Made by a program: the position numbers and the translations under genes. A DNA stretch of 64,000 bases, taken from assembly GCA_023248635.1 (NCBI GenBank), contig JAHFED010000019.1:31901-95900 (forward strand), read 5' to 3'. Every line of letters begins with the position of its first letter. Position 1 is the stretch's first letter. Of the stretch, positions 8,726 to 17,406 are shown one piece after another. Source of the stretch: Myxococcales bacterium (GTDB lineage Bacteria; Myxococcota; UBA727; VGSZ01). The notes beneath the pieces were generated by a model. It saw only the letters and a list, made by a program, of their open reading frames with translations, was not told the DNA's origin and did no database searches.

Positions 8726-9928
8726 ATGTCGGCGGTTTTCCAAGAATGGCTCAACATCGTCATCCGCTGGGCCCACGTGCTCGCGGCCATCATGTGGGTC
8801 GGTGACTCCTTCTTGTTCATGTGGCTCGACAGCCACTTGACCAACCCCAGCCGCAAGCGCGAAGGCGACGTCGTCGGCGAGCTTTGGATGACCCACTCCG
8901 GCGGCTTTTACGAGATGGTCAAGCGCAAGACCCTCGCCAAAGACGAGCTGCCGCCGACCATTCATTGGTTCAAATGGGAGTCCTACTCGACGTGGATCAG
9001 CGGATTCCTGCTGCTGATCGTCGTCTACTACGCCGGCGGCCGGGCCATGCTGGTCGAGGCGACCTCGACGCTGTCGCACGCCGAAGCCGTCGGCATCAGC
9101 TTGTCGTGCCTGGTCGGGGCAGTGGCGTTTTACGATTTGTTGTGTCGCACGCCGATCATCAAGCGTAACCGCATTTTCGGCGTCGTCGGCTTGGCTTTGA
9201 TTGTCACTGTTGCTTGGGGATTGTTGCAGATTTTTTCACCCCGCGCAGTGTTTCTGCAGGTGGGGGCCATGCTCGGCACCATCATGGCCAGCAATGTCTT
9301 CTTCCGCATCATTCCATCGCAGCGCCACATGCTGTCGGCGACGTCGGCGGGCGAGCCCGTCGATCCCTCCTACGGCTATCGCGCCAAGCAGCGCTCGGTG
9401 CACAACCACTATCTGACCTTGCCCGTGCTCTTCACCATGTTGTCGAACCACTTCTCGACATTGTATTCCCATGCACAAGCCTGGGCAGTTCTCGGTCTTG
9501 TTTTTATCGCTGGTGTTGGCGTCAAATATTTCATGAATTTTCGACGCCGTACCCATCCGATCATCCTGGTGGGCACGGTGCTCGCTTGCTCCGCGGTGGC
9601 GGCGCTGACCCTGCCGTCGTCGTCGACGACGACGACCTCTGCGGCTGGTGATCGAGTGGCCTGGGGCGCGGTGAAATTGATCCTCGAGACGCGCTGCACG
9701 GGCTGTCATGCGAAGAAGCCGACGAACCCGGGTTTTGCGGCGCCGCCGGTGGGCCTGACCTTCGAAGATCCACGCGACGTCTACGCCGTCAAAGACCGCA
9801 TCTTGGTGCGCGCGGTGCAAACCAAGACCATGCCTTTGGGCAACCTGACGGGCATGACCGAAGACGAGCGCGTGCTCCTCGGCCGCTGGATCGCCCAAGG
9901 TGCGCTCATCCCTGGCGCCTCGCCATGA
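8726..9928 (+). CDS. puuD: Membrane urate hydroxylase with C-terminal cytochrome c domain (PuuD type)
   Basis: Oxidises urate to 5-hydroxyisourate at the membrane. 400 residues: about 300 residues of multi-pass membrane domain of the urate oxidase N-terminal family (opening IRWAHVLAAIMWVGDSFLFMW, then HWFKWESYSTWISG), followed by a cytochrome c domain. Heme is expected at CTGCH (324-328), with a likely axial Met near 369 in KTMPLGN. This differs from soluble cofactor-free uricase and probably passes electrons to the respiratory chain. An AGAAGGG ribosome site lies just upstream of ATG 8726. First gene of the urate operon; its last bases overlap allB in an ATGA. Confidence 0.93.
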   Translation: MSAVFQEWLNIVIRWAHVLAAIMWVGDSFLFMWLDSHLTNPSRKREGDVVGELWMTHSGGFYEMVKRKTLAKDELPPTIHWFKWESYSTWISGFLLLIVVYYAGGRAMLVEATSTLSHAEAVGISLSCLVGAVAFYDLLCRTPIIKRNRIFGVVGLALIVTVAWGLLQIFSPRAVFLQVGAMLGTIMASNVFFRIIPSQRHMLSATSAGEPVDPSYGYRAKQRSVHNHYLTLPVLFTMLSNHFSTLYSHAQAWAVLGLVFIAGVGVKYFMNFRRRTHPIILVGTVLACSAVAALTLPSSSTTTTSAAGDRVAWGAVKLILETRCTGCHAKKPTNPGFAAPPVGLTFEDPRDVYAVKDRILVRAVQTKTMPLGNLTGMTEDERVLLGRWIAQGALIPGASP

Positions 9929-11313
9929 GCGTGACATCGACGTCCTTTTGCCTGCGGGGGCAGCGCGTGCTGCTCGCGACCCAGCACGGCAGCGGCCTGC
10001 ATCCGGCCACCCTGCACATCAAAGACGGGGTCATCGCCGACATCAGCGCCTTCGACGTCGTCGACCACAACTTGGCCCTCGTCGACGCTGGCGAGCTCTT
10101 GGTCACCCCCGGCGTCGTCGACAGCCACGTGCACATCAACGAGCCCGGGCGCACCCACTGGGAAGGCTTTGAGACTGCGACCCAGGCCGCAGCCGCCGGC
10201 GGCATCACCACCGTCGTCGACATGCCCCTGAATTGCATCCCGGCGACGACGTCGAAGGCCGCGGCTGAGGCCAAGCTCGCGGCTCTGCAGGGGCAGCTGC
10301 ACGTCGACGTCGCCTTCTGGGGTGGGGTGGTTCCCGGCAACGTCAAGGAGCTCAAGGGCCTGGCCGACTTCGGCGTGCCCGGGGCCAAGTGCTTTCTCTG
10401 CCCCTCGGGCGTCGACGAGTTTCCCCACGTCGAGCGCGCGCATCTCGACGACGCCATGCCGGTGCTGCGCGACCTGGGGCTCACTTTGCTGGTGCATGCC
10501 GAGCACCCCAAGCCCATCGATGACGCCGAGCGGGCCTTGGTCCGCGAGCAAGCCGATCCCCGCGCTTACGCCACCTACCTGCGCTCTCGTCCCCGCGCGG
10601 CCGAAGACGAAGCCGTCGGCCTTGTGATTGAATTGGCCCGCAAGCACCGCTGTCCAGCGCACATTGTTCACCTATCGTCGGCGTCGGCCATCCCACTGCT
10701 GAAAGCCGCCCAGGAAGAGGGCGTACCCATCACGGCCGAGACCTGCTTGCACTACCTGGCCTTCTCGAGTGACGACGTTGCCTCCGGCGAAACCCGCTTC
10801 AAGTGCGCGCCGCCCATTCGCGATAGAAGCAATCGTGAAGATCTGTGGGATGGCCTATTCGACGGCACCATTAATATGGTAGTATCGGATCATTCACCCT
10901 GTGCGCCGGCGCTGAAGAAATCCGAGAGCGGCGACTTCCTCGGCGCCTGGGGTGGCATCGCGGGGCTGCAGCTCGGACTCAGTGTCTTGCACACGCTCTC
11001 TTCGTCGCGGGGTCAGGGCTTGGCGCAGATGTTTGCCTGGAACGCCACCGCCCCCGCTCGGCTCGCAGGCCTCTCGTCGCGCAAAGGACAACTCAAACGA
11101 GGCTTCGACGCCGACATCGTCGTTTGGGACGAGCGCGAGAGCTTTGCCGTCGACGTCGACCTGCTGCGCCACCGCCACAAGGTCTCGCCCTACGCCGGAC
11201 GAACCCTGCAGGGCGTCGTCGAGCAGACCTTCGTGCGCGGTCGCCTCGCCTACTCCAGGGCTGCCGGCCTCAGCGCGCCGCGCGGATCTTTTCAGCGTGC
11301 GTCAGCGATCTAA
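9925..11313 (+). CDS. allB: Allantoinase
   Basis: Hydrolyses allantoin to allantoate. 462 residues, normal for the amidohydrolase family. Metal-site signatures are VVDSHVHINEPGRTHWEG, the carbamylated lysine region GAKCFLCPSG, LLVHAEHP, HIVHLSS and the final Asp in VVSDHSPC. The C-terminal beta-sandwich has the usual KGQLKRGFDADIVVWD and PYAGRTLQGVV. It overlaps puuD by 4 bp and precedes the alc-uraD fusion by about 60 bp. A lower-GC codon patch lies near 10810-10900. Confidence 0.95.
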   Translation: MSVTSTSFCLRGQRVLLATQHGSGLHPATLHIKDGVIADISAFDVVDHNLALVDAGELLVTPGVVDSHVHINEPGRTHWEGFETATQAAAAGGITTVVDMPLNCIPATTSKAAAEAKLAALQGQLHVDVAFWGGVVPGNVKELKGLADFGVPGAKCFLCPSGVDEFPHVERAHLDDAMPVLRDLGLTLLVHAEHPKPIDDAERALVREQADPRAYATYLRSRPRAAEDEAVGLVIELARKHRCPAHIVHLSSASAIPLLKAAQEEGVPITAETCLHYLAFSSDDVASGETRFKCAPPIRDRSNREDLWDGLFDGTINMVVSDHSPCAPALKKSESGDFLGAWGGIAGLQLGLSVLHTLSSSRGQGLAQMFAWNATAPARLAGLSSRKGQLKRGFDADIVVWDERESFAVDVDLLRHRHKVSPYAGRTLQGVVEQTFVRGRLAYSRAAGLSAPRGSFQRASAI

Positions 11314-11375
11314 AGACTGAAGATTTAAGCTGACTGTATCATGATCTCAGAGCGAGTGGATTGGAGCCTTCCGCT

Positions 11376-12899
11376 GTGTCTTCCCGCCAGAAATCACCCC
11401 CCGATCTCGCCCATCTGGTCAACCTCGCCGAGGACCTGACGGGCACCTTCGTAGTCTACGCCACCGATGACTATTTCGCCGACAAGGAGAACCTGATCCG
11501 TCCCGACGCTCCGCAGTGGATCGAGGATAAATACACCGATAAAGGTAAGTGGATGGACGGATGGGAGTCCCAACGTCGTCGCACTCCGGGCCATGATTAC
11601 TGTATTGTCCGTTTGGGCACTCCAGGCTTTATTCATGCCCTCGTCGTCGACACCACCTGGTTCCGCGGCAATGCACCCACGCACATCGCCGTCGAGGGTA
11701 TCGACCTCAGCCACACCGCCACCGCCGACGAGCTCAACGCGGCGACGTCGTGGACGACCATCCTCGAACGCACCGCGGTGCTGCCCCACACCGAAAACCA
11801 GCTCTCGCTGGCGGCGCCGTCGACGACGAAGGCCTCTCATGTGCGCCTGCACATCTTTCCCGACGGCGGCGTCGCCCGCTTGCGGGTCTTTGGGGTCGTG
11901 GCCGCCGACGAACGCACCTTTTGGCGCAGCGGCGTCACCGACCTCGCTGCCATCGAAAACGGGGGCACCATCGCAGCAGTCTCCGACGCCTTCTTTGGAC
12001 CGCCCTCGAACCTCTTGTTGCCCGGCCGCGGCGTGAACATGGGCGACGGTTGGGAGACCAAGCGCCGCCGCACCGCGGGCTCCGATTGGTGCGTGATCAA
12101 GCTTGCCCGCCGAGGTGTGGTCGAACGCATCGAACTCGACACCGCCTTTTTCAAGGGCAACGCACCCCAGGCCGTCGTCGTCGAAGCCCTGGACGAGCAA
12201 GCGCCATCACCAGAGCGCCTGCGCACCCTGGGAGGCTGGCCCGTCGCTGTGTCCAAGACCCCGTTGGTGCAGCACCGCCGTCACGTGATCGAGCCCGAGC
12301 GGCCGACGACGGCGACGCACCTGCGCGTGCACATTTTTCCCCACGGCGGCGTCAACCGGCTGCGCGTGTTCGGCAACGCCACCGACACCGACCAAGAGGC
12401 CCGGGCCCTGCGCACCCTGCACCAGGCCGACGACGCGCTCTGGCTGTCTTTTTGTGCGAGCAAGACCTGGATGAAAGCCCTGAAAGCAGCGCCGGCGTCG
12501 TCGGTGCGTGCTCTCTTTCAGCAGGCCGACGCGGCGTTTTGGCAACTGACCGAGGCCGACCTCCTCGAGGCCTTCGCCGCCCATCCAAAGATCGGCGAAC
12601 ACAAAGCTGCAGCGACGGCGACGGCGCAATCGGCAGCTTGGTCGACGGCGGAGCAGGGGTCGGCGACGTTGACGACGACGACGACGGAGCGCCTGGCCAC
12701 GGCCAACCAGACATACGTCGACAAGTTTGGATTCATCTACATCGTCTTTGCCGCCGGAAAGAGCGCAGACTTGATGCTTGAAATACTCGAGCAACGCGTT
12801 GACAACGATCGCGCGACGGAGCTCGAGACGGCGGCACGCGAACAATTGAAGATCACCCGTCGACGCCTGGAGAATTGGCTGCGGGCGCAGGTGGCCTGA
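11376..12899 (+). CDS. Bifunctional allantoicase - OHCU decarboxylase fusion
   Basis: 507 residues. Residues 1 to about 330 are an allantoicase with its two internal repeats: MDGWESQRRRTPGHDYCIVRLG with WFRGNAP, and then MGDGWETKRRRTAGSDWCVIK with FFKGNAP. Residues from about 345 on are a UraD-type 2-oxo-4-hydroxy-4-carboxy-5-ureidoimidazoline decarboxylase with the catalytic AAHPKIGEH and the C-terminal signature FGFIYIVFAAGKSADLML...KITRRRL. The chain therefore joins the step making S-allantoin and the step splitting allantoate; these two steps are separated in the pathway by allantoinase, encoded just upstream. The start is GTG 11376, nine bases after GGAG; an in-frame TTG at 11361 is less likely. 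UraD is more often fused to uricase or UraH. Confidence 0.93.
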   Translation: MSSRQKSPPDLAHLVNLAEDLTGTFVVYATDDYFADKENLIRPDAPQWIEDKYTDKGKWMDGWESQRRRTPGHDYCIVRLGTPGFIHALVVDTTWFRGNAPTHIAVEGIDLSHTATADELNAATSWTTILERTAVLPHTENQLSLAAPSTTKASHVRLHIFPDGGVARLRVFGVVAADERTFWRSGVTDLAAIENGGTIAAVSDAFFGPPSNLLLPGRGVNMGDGWETKRRRTAGSDWCVIKLARRGVVERIELDTAFFKGNAPQAVVVEALDEQAPSPERLRTLGGWPVAVSKTPLVQHRRHVIEPERPTTATHLRVHIFPHGGVNRLRVFGNATDTDQEARALRTLHQADDALWLSFCASKTWMKALKAAPASSVRALFQQADAAFWQLTEADLLEAFAAHPKIGEHKAAATATAQSAAWSTAEQGSATLTTTTTERLATANQTYVDKFGFIYIVFAAGKSADLMLEILEQRVDNDRATELETAAREQLKITRRRLENWLRAQVA

Positions 12900-12943
12900 G
12901 GTCTTGAGGTTCAGGACGCAGGTGCGTCATGAAGGAGTCACAC

Positions 12944-13279
12944 ATGGGCATCAGCACGCACATTCTCGACACCTCTTTGGGCAAGCCTGCCGAAGCCGTC
13001 GCCATCGTCCTCGAGCGCATGGTCGCCGATGAGGGTCCCTTCGAGCGGGTCGCCGCCGGCACTACTGACGCCGATGGTCGTCTGAAATTGGTGGTCGGCG
13101 AGCCACGGGTGGGCACCTACCGCCTGCGTTTTGCCATTGGCGAGTACTTCTGGCGCCGCGGACACGAGGCCTTCTTCCCGGTCGCCGAGGTGGCTTTCGT
13201 GGTGAAGAATGCTGCGGAACACTATCATGTGCCACTGCTTCTTAATCCATTCGGATATACGACATATCGGGGATCATGA
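12944..13279 (+). CDS. uraH: 5-hydroxyisourate hydrolase
   Basis: Transthyretin-like enzyme that hydrolyses 5-hydroxyisourate to OHCU. 111 residues, typical length. It shows the N-terminal ISTHILDTSLGKPA signature with the catalytic His, an Arg in TYRLRFAIGEYF, HYHVPLLLNPFGYTTYRGS and the diagnostic C-terminal YRGS. The start is ATG 12944, since AAGGAG sits 8 bases upstream; an upstream in-frame ATG at 12929 lacks a site and would place that sequence inside the protein. The last four bases overlap allA (ATGA). Confidence 0.96.
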   Translation: MGISTHILDTSLGKPAEAVAIVLERMVADEGPFERVAAGTTDADGRLKLVVGEPRVGTYRLRFAIGEYFWRRGHEAFFPVAEVAFVVKNAAEHYHVPLLLNPFGYTTYRGS

Positions 13280-13782
13280 AAATGCGCGAGATCAGGGCGC
13301 TCCCGCTCAGCGCCGCCGCCTTCGCTCCCTTCGGCGCCGTGGTCTCTGCCGGCCTGACCGCGGGGCTCGCCGCCAATCAGGGGACGGCGGTGCGCTTCGA
13401 CTTCTGCGCCCCGTTGACATCGACACGCCCTGCCGCCCGCGGAAATCTCGCGGTGTTTCGCTCGACACAGAAGTCCCTCCCTTTCGAGGTGCGCCTGCTG
13501 GAGCGGCACCCCTGCTCGACCCAGACGTTCTTGCCCATGGTCTGCACCCGTTTCCTTGTGTGCGTGGCGCCTGCGCGCCCAGACGGCGCCCCCGACGACG
13601 ACGGCCTCCTCGCTTTCGTCTGCGGTCCGGGCCAGGGCATCTCCTACGACGTCGGCGTGTGGCACCACCCCATCATCGCCCTCGACGCCGACGCCGACTT
13701 CGCCATGATCGCCTTCGAGGACGGCTCTGCTCTCGACTGCGTCGAGCAACCCTTGGCCAGCGTCGTCGTCGTCACCGCCTAG
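13276..13782 (+). CDS. allA: Ureidoglycolate lyase
   Basis: Splits ureidoglycolate to glyoxylate and urea, the last step encoded here. 168 residues, the usual size of the AllA cupin-like family. Landmarks: LSAAAFAPFGAVV near the start, LLERHPCSTQTFLPM (family form ERHP.S.Q.F.P), and GISYDVGVWHHPI (G..Y..G.WHHP). Translationally coupled to uraH by an ATGA overlap. Alternatives such as ureidoglycolate hydrolase fall in the same named family, so the pathway role is firm. Confidence 0.93.
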   Translation: MKMREIRALPLSAAAFAPFGAVVSAGLTAGLAANQGTAVRFDFCAPLTSTRPAARGNLAVFRSTQKSLPFEVRLLERHPCSTQTFLPMVCTRFLVCVAPARPDGAPDDDGLLAFVCGPGQGISYDVGVWHHPIIALDADADFAMIAFEDGSALDCVEQPLASVVVVTA

Positions 13783-13825
13783 GCCGAGCTTTCAGCGCGC
13801 GCCCGGCGAGGTGTAGGGTCCGCCC

Positions 13826-14680
13826 ATGAACCAAAAGCTGATCCTCGCGGCGCTGATTCTGACCTCTTGCTCCGGCACCAATGGCACCGATGGCAAGGAT
13901 GGCAGCGATGCCGTGGGCACCGACGGCGTGCCAGGTGTCGACGGCGTCGACGGCGCCGATGGCGACGATGGCGACGACTGCAGCGTCGTCGACGGTCCCG
14001 GCGCTGGCGAGCACACCGTCACCTGTGGCGCCACCACCGTCGTGATCCGCGATGGGGCGGACGCGGGCCAAGGCGAGGGGGAAGGCGAGGGAGAAGGCGA
14101 GGGAGAAGGCGAGGGAGAAGGCGAGGGAGAGGGAGAACCGTGCGGCACCATTGAGGGCGACCTCGTGATCGCGAATTCCCTCCAGATTCAGGAGGTCGCC
14201 GGCTTCTGCACCGTGACTGGCACCCTGCGCATCTCAGCCGCTGGCCTCACAAGCGTGGCCGGCCTGTCAGGAATCACTGACGTCGGCGGCTCCGTGGTCG
14301 TCACCTCGACCAATGCGCTCACAAGCCTGGACGGACTGCAGAACATCGTCAGCGTGGGCGGAGAGGTAGCGCTGGTGGGCAACTCGGCCCTGAGCAACAT
14401 CGATGCGCTCGCCGGGCTGACCGCAGTGGGCGCCCTGAGCGTGGTGTCGAACGACGCGCTGACCAGCTTGGCCGCACTCAGCACCCTGACGACCGTCGGC
14501 GGCAATCTGACCATCTCGTTCAACAATGGTCTGACGTCGCTGACGGGCCTGGAGAACATCACCAGCATCACCGGCCTCGTCGGCATCGTCGGCAACGATG
14601 CCCTGCCGAACTGCGCCGCCGACGCCATTTACCTCCAGTTGGCCGCAGCGAACTCTTCCAGCCCCGGCACCTGCGATTGA
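13826..14680 (+). CDS. Lipoprotein with collagen-like, Gly-Glu linker and L-domain-like repeats
   Basis: 284 residues. The N-terminus has a lipobox LTSC with Cys15, so it is a predicted lipoprotein. Next come a short collagen-like stretch of Gly-x-Asp triplets (GTDGKDGSDAVGTDG), a Gly-Glu linker made by a 12 bp tandem repeat, and a C-terminal region of about 180 residues with leucine-rich receptor-L-like repeats (LTSLDGLQNIVSVGG, LTSLAALSTLTTVGG). It probably stands on the cell surface with the linker as a stalk. Ligand unknown. It follows allA by 43 bp but is functionally unrelated to urate use. The domain pattern is common in Myxococcota lipoproteins. Confidence 0.82.
   Translation: MNQKLILAALILTSCSGTNGTDGKDGSDAVGTDGVPGVDGVDGADGDDGDDCSVVDGPGAGEHTVTCGATTVVIRDGADAGQGEGEGEGEGEGEGEGEGEGEGEPCGTIEGDLVIANSLQIQEVAGFCTVTGTLRISAAGLTSVAGLSGITDVGGSVVVTSTNALTSLDGLQNIVSVGGEVALVGNSALSNIDALAGLTAVGALSVVSNDALTSLAALSTLTTVGGNLTISFNNGLTSLTGLENITSITGLVGIVGNDALPNCAADAIYLQLAAANSSSPGTCD
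14072..14136. repeat. 12-bp tandem repeat encoding Gly-Glu linker
   Basis: About five copies of a GGCGAGGGAGAA unit, with single-base variants at the ends, encode the GEGE stalk of the lipoprotein. Copies are almost identical at DNA level, so length variation between strains is likely. A looser relative encodes the linker of the beta-propeller protein near 24240-24310. Confidence 0.85.
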
Positions 14681-14893
14681 GGGGCACGGCTCGAACTCGC
14701 TCAGACGGGTTGCACGCGGGAGTGCAAGCCGGCAGACGTCCGGCGAAACCTTGACGCGGGCCCCGGTCCCGCACTTCGGAGAGCTGTTCTGGCCTACCGC
14801 GATTCGTCTCCTCCTCCCGGCGCTCCCACGGGTGCGTCGACTGCTCCCCGTCCTCCGTTCGGCGGTGGCCCTCCTCGTCCACCCGGAGCAGGG
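14681..14893 (+). promoter_or_regulatory. infC leader with inverted repeats
   Basis: This 213 bp leader contains no independent gene. It holds an inverted repeat with TTGCAC at about 14710 and GTGCAA at about 14722, a second CCGG-based hairpin just after, and a strong GGAGAG ribosome-site-like sequence at 14778-14783. The infC frame is open through the last part of the leader. It could carry an autoregulatory structure, as infC leaders do elsewhere, but no terminator is evident. Confidence 0.35.
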
Positions 14894-15840
<947 letters not shown>

Positions 15841-15841
<1 letters not shown>

Positions 15842-16056
15842 TCCCGCGTCCGATTGATGTTCGACCACGTTCTGAGATGGGAAAGACGCGGGATGATGCG
15901 CGTGGAGGGCGCCCGCGGAACGCGGAGTTGGTGGGGGGCCCCGCGTCCGGCTCCGCCGGCGCGGGGGGGAGGTCTGCACCAGACCTCCCAGAAGAGTATC
16001 CCCGACGGCTCTGAACTTCGACCGCTCCGCGGTCGAAGTTCAGAGAGATCGGGGAT
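15841..16056. repeat. MITE/REP-like structured repeat, copy A
   Basis: A 216 bp element starting at the last base of the infC stop codon. It has inverted ends ATCCCG...CGGGGAT, an internal CCCGCGTC...GACGCGGG pair (15843-15893), a perfect hairpin with 9 bp arms at 15968-15988 and a 16 bp stem with 3-base loop at 16010-16044. Its first ~100 bp and last ~35 bp are close to copy B at 30851-31001; the central part is longer here. It encodes no protein of its own and is presumably a non-autonomous mobile or REP-type element. Confidence 0.75.
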
Positions 16057-16083
16057 AAGGGCGACGACGACGTCAGGACCAAG

Positions 16084-16110
16084 AAAAGGGCGCCTCGCGG
16101 CGCCCTTTTT
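16084..16110. terminator. Bidirectional intrinsic terminator
   Basis: An 11 bp stem (AAAAGGGCGCC / GGCGCCCTTTT) with loop TCGC and T-runs on both strands. It lies between infC and the convergent secreted-protein gene, so it can end both transcripts. Confidence 0.88.
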
Positions 16111-16129
16111 CTTCGAGCTGGTGCTCCGC

Positions 16130-16633
16130 TCAGAGGGAGCCGATGTTCACGACCTTGGGCGTTTTGATTGTGGCGTGGCCCTCGGGGACCATGATCGAGA
16201 TGGGGGCCGGCATGCCCGCCGCACCTTCCTTCTTGCCGATCCAGATCTTGTAGACCTTGCCCTTGATGGCCGAGGCGCCGAAGCCCTGGCCGTTGCTGGA
16301 GGCGACGTTAACGCGGGTGACAGCCACGGGGTCCGCGTAGAACTTGACGTCGTCGAAGTCCTTCTTCAGCGAGAAGCGGGGGACGTCGGTGCGCAGCGCG
16401 TTGCCGGCTTCGTTGACCACGCCGCCGCCGGCGATGAGCAGCAACCCCTTGGCCGCAGCGTCGATGTCTTTGGAGGCGCGCAGCATGTCGACATACTGAA
16501 CGAGCACCGCCTTGACGCCGGGGGGGAGGGCGTCGACGGGGATGTCGTCTTTCTTTGATTGAGCGTGGGCTTCGACGGAGACGAAGGTGGTGAGGGCGAC
16601 AAACGCGAGGGCGAGACGGGCAACGGTGTGCAT
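16130..16633 (-). CDS. Secreted hypothetical protein
   Basis: 167 residues with a clear Sec signal peptide (MHTVARLALAFVALTTFVSV, cleavage near AHAQ). The mature part is predicted soluble, with a helical first half and a beta-rich C-terminal half ending VPEGHATIKTPKVVNIGSL. I do not recognise a family and see no cysteines or catalytic motif. Preceded by a terminator for the neighbouring lipoprotein gene and followed by the bidirectional terminator, so it is probably monocistronic. Confidence 0.78.
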   Translation of the reverse strand: MHTVARLALAFVALTTFVSVEAHAQSKKDDIPVDALPPGVKAVLVQYVDMLRASKDIDAAAKGLLLIAGGGVVNEAGNALRTDVPRFSLKKDFDDVKFYADPVAVTRVNVASSNGQGFGASAIKGKVYKIWIGKKEGAAGMPAPISIMVPEGHATIKTPKVVNIGSL

Positions 16634-16673
16634 GGGTCCTCCGGGGTCGCCGTCGATAGCACCTCAGGGGCGC

Positions 16674-16706
16674 AAAAAAGAAGACGCCCGAGCAGGGCGC
16701 CTTCTT
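16674..16706 (-). terminator. Intrinsic terminator of the small Cys-rich lipoprotein gene
   Basis: Read on the minus strand: a stem AGAAG/CTTCT plus CGCCC/GGGCG with one mismatch, a 5-base loop, then TTTTTT. It lies downstream of the small lipoprotein gene and upstream of the secreted-protein gene. Confidence 0.75.
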
Positions 16707-16746
16707 CCTCGTCCGGATGCGAAGATCCGGTTCCACTGGTCACTTC

Positions 16747-16794
16747 GGATGGCTTCTCGCTGACGCGGAAGCAGGCAAGTCAGAGAAGCCATCC
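16747..16794. other. Long hairpin in 3' region of the small lipoprotein gene
   Basis: Arms GGATGGCTTCT and AGAAGCCATCC pair perfectly over 11 bp, then CTGAC pairs with GTCAG after a 2-base bulge, leaving a 14-base loop. No T-run follows on either strand, so it is not a plain terminator. It may protect the 3' end or be part of a small RNA. Confidence 0.55.
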
Positions 16795-16813
16795 TGCGCG
16801 ACCGGAGGCGAGC

Positions 16814-17026
16814 TCAGTTCTTGGGCGCGCCGCCGCAGGAACCTTCGCCGGCCTTCTTCTCGCCGCCGCAGGAGCCTTCGGCGGGCTTGGCAGCGCCGTC
16901 AGCGGCGGGAGCGGCGTCGGTGGTCGCCGCGGGCTCAGCGGGCTTCTCGGCGGGCTTGGACGTGCCGCAAGCAACGGCGAGGAGGGCAGCGGCGCCAACG
17001 GAGGCAAGGAGCGTGGTCGTCTTCAT
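16814..17026 (-). CDS. Small Cys-containing lipoprotein with two EGSCGG motifs
   Basis: 70 residues. Lipoprotein signal with lipobox LAVAC (Cys20), then a Pro/Ala/Lys-rich stretch and a C-terminal tail carrying EGSCGG twice, separated by a GEKKAG-type spacer, ending GGAPKN. The start is ATG 17026, eight bases after GAGG; the ATG at 17032 is too close to the site. Short exported proteins with repeated EGKCG-like motifs (HvfA/BufA, bufferins) are modified by DUF692 (MNIO) enzymes in other bacteria. No such enzyme is visible in this window, so that link is speculative. It could also be a simple surface lipoprotein. Confidence 0.72.
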   Translation of the reverse strand: MKTTTLLASVGAAALLAVACGTSKPAEKPAEPAATTDAAPAADGAAKPAEGSCGGEKKAGEGSCGGAPKN

Positions 17027-17245
17027 GGTCATGACCTCAAAGTGCCCCCGCAGGGGCGTTGTGTGTGGTGAGCGAGCGAGCCTGTCGACGTTGCGGTACC
17101 TCAGCGTGACAAGTCGACCACCAATCTTGCCGCCGAAGATTCGGCAAAAAGCTGGTGGACCCCGCCTTCTCGACGCGGACCATCGCCACTGCGCGCCGGG
17201 AAATCAAGTGTCCAGTGTGCGGGTCACGCCCGCCGATCGGCCGCG

Positions 17246-17274
17246 TTGACGAGGTCGACGCACCCCCCTACATC
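17246..17274 (+). promoter_or_regulatory. Candidate sigma-70 promoter of tRNA-Arg
   Basis: TTGACG at 17246-17251 matches the -35 box in five of six bases. After a 17-base spacer comes TACATC as a weak -10. The predicted start is about 5 bases before the tRNA. Spacing and position are right, but the -10 is poor. Confidence 0.5.
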
Positions 17275-17285
17275 AGCGCCGCCGC

Positions 17286-17359
17286 GCGCCCATAGCTCAG
17301 CTGGATAGAGCACCGGTTTCCTAAACCGGGGGTCGCCTGTTCGAACCAGGCTGGGCGTG
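17286..17359 (+). tRNA. tRNA-Arg (anticodon CCT)
   Basis: A complete 74-base cloverleaf: acceptor arms GCGCCCA and TGGGCGT (with a G-U closing pair), T8 A9, D arm GCTC...GAGC, anticodon stem CCGGT/ACCGG with loop TTCCTAA (anticodon CCT at 17320-17322, reading AGG), and T arm GCCTG/CAGGC with loop TTCGAAC. The CCA end is not encoded. It lies directly upstream of xerD on the same strand. Confidence 0.95.
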
Positions 17360-17406
17360 TTTCCTTGAGCACTGCATTGCCGCAACTGGAGCAATCGACC
17401 GACGCC

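Noticed and set aside
17118..17150. Hairpin TTGCCG...CGGCAA upstream of the small lipoprotein gene as a terminator
   Set aside because: Stem is 6 bp and no T-run follows on the relevant strand.
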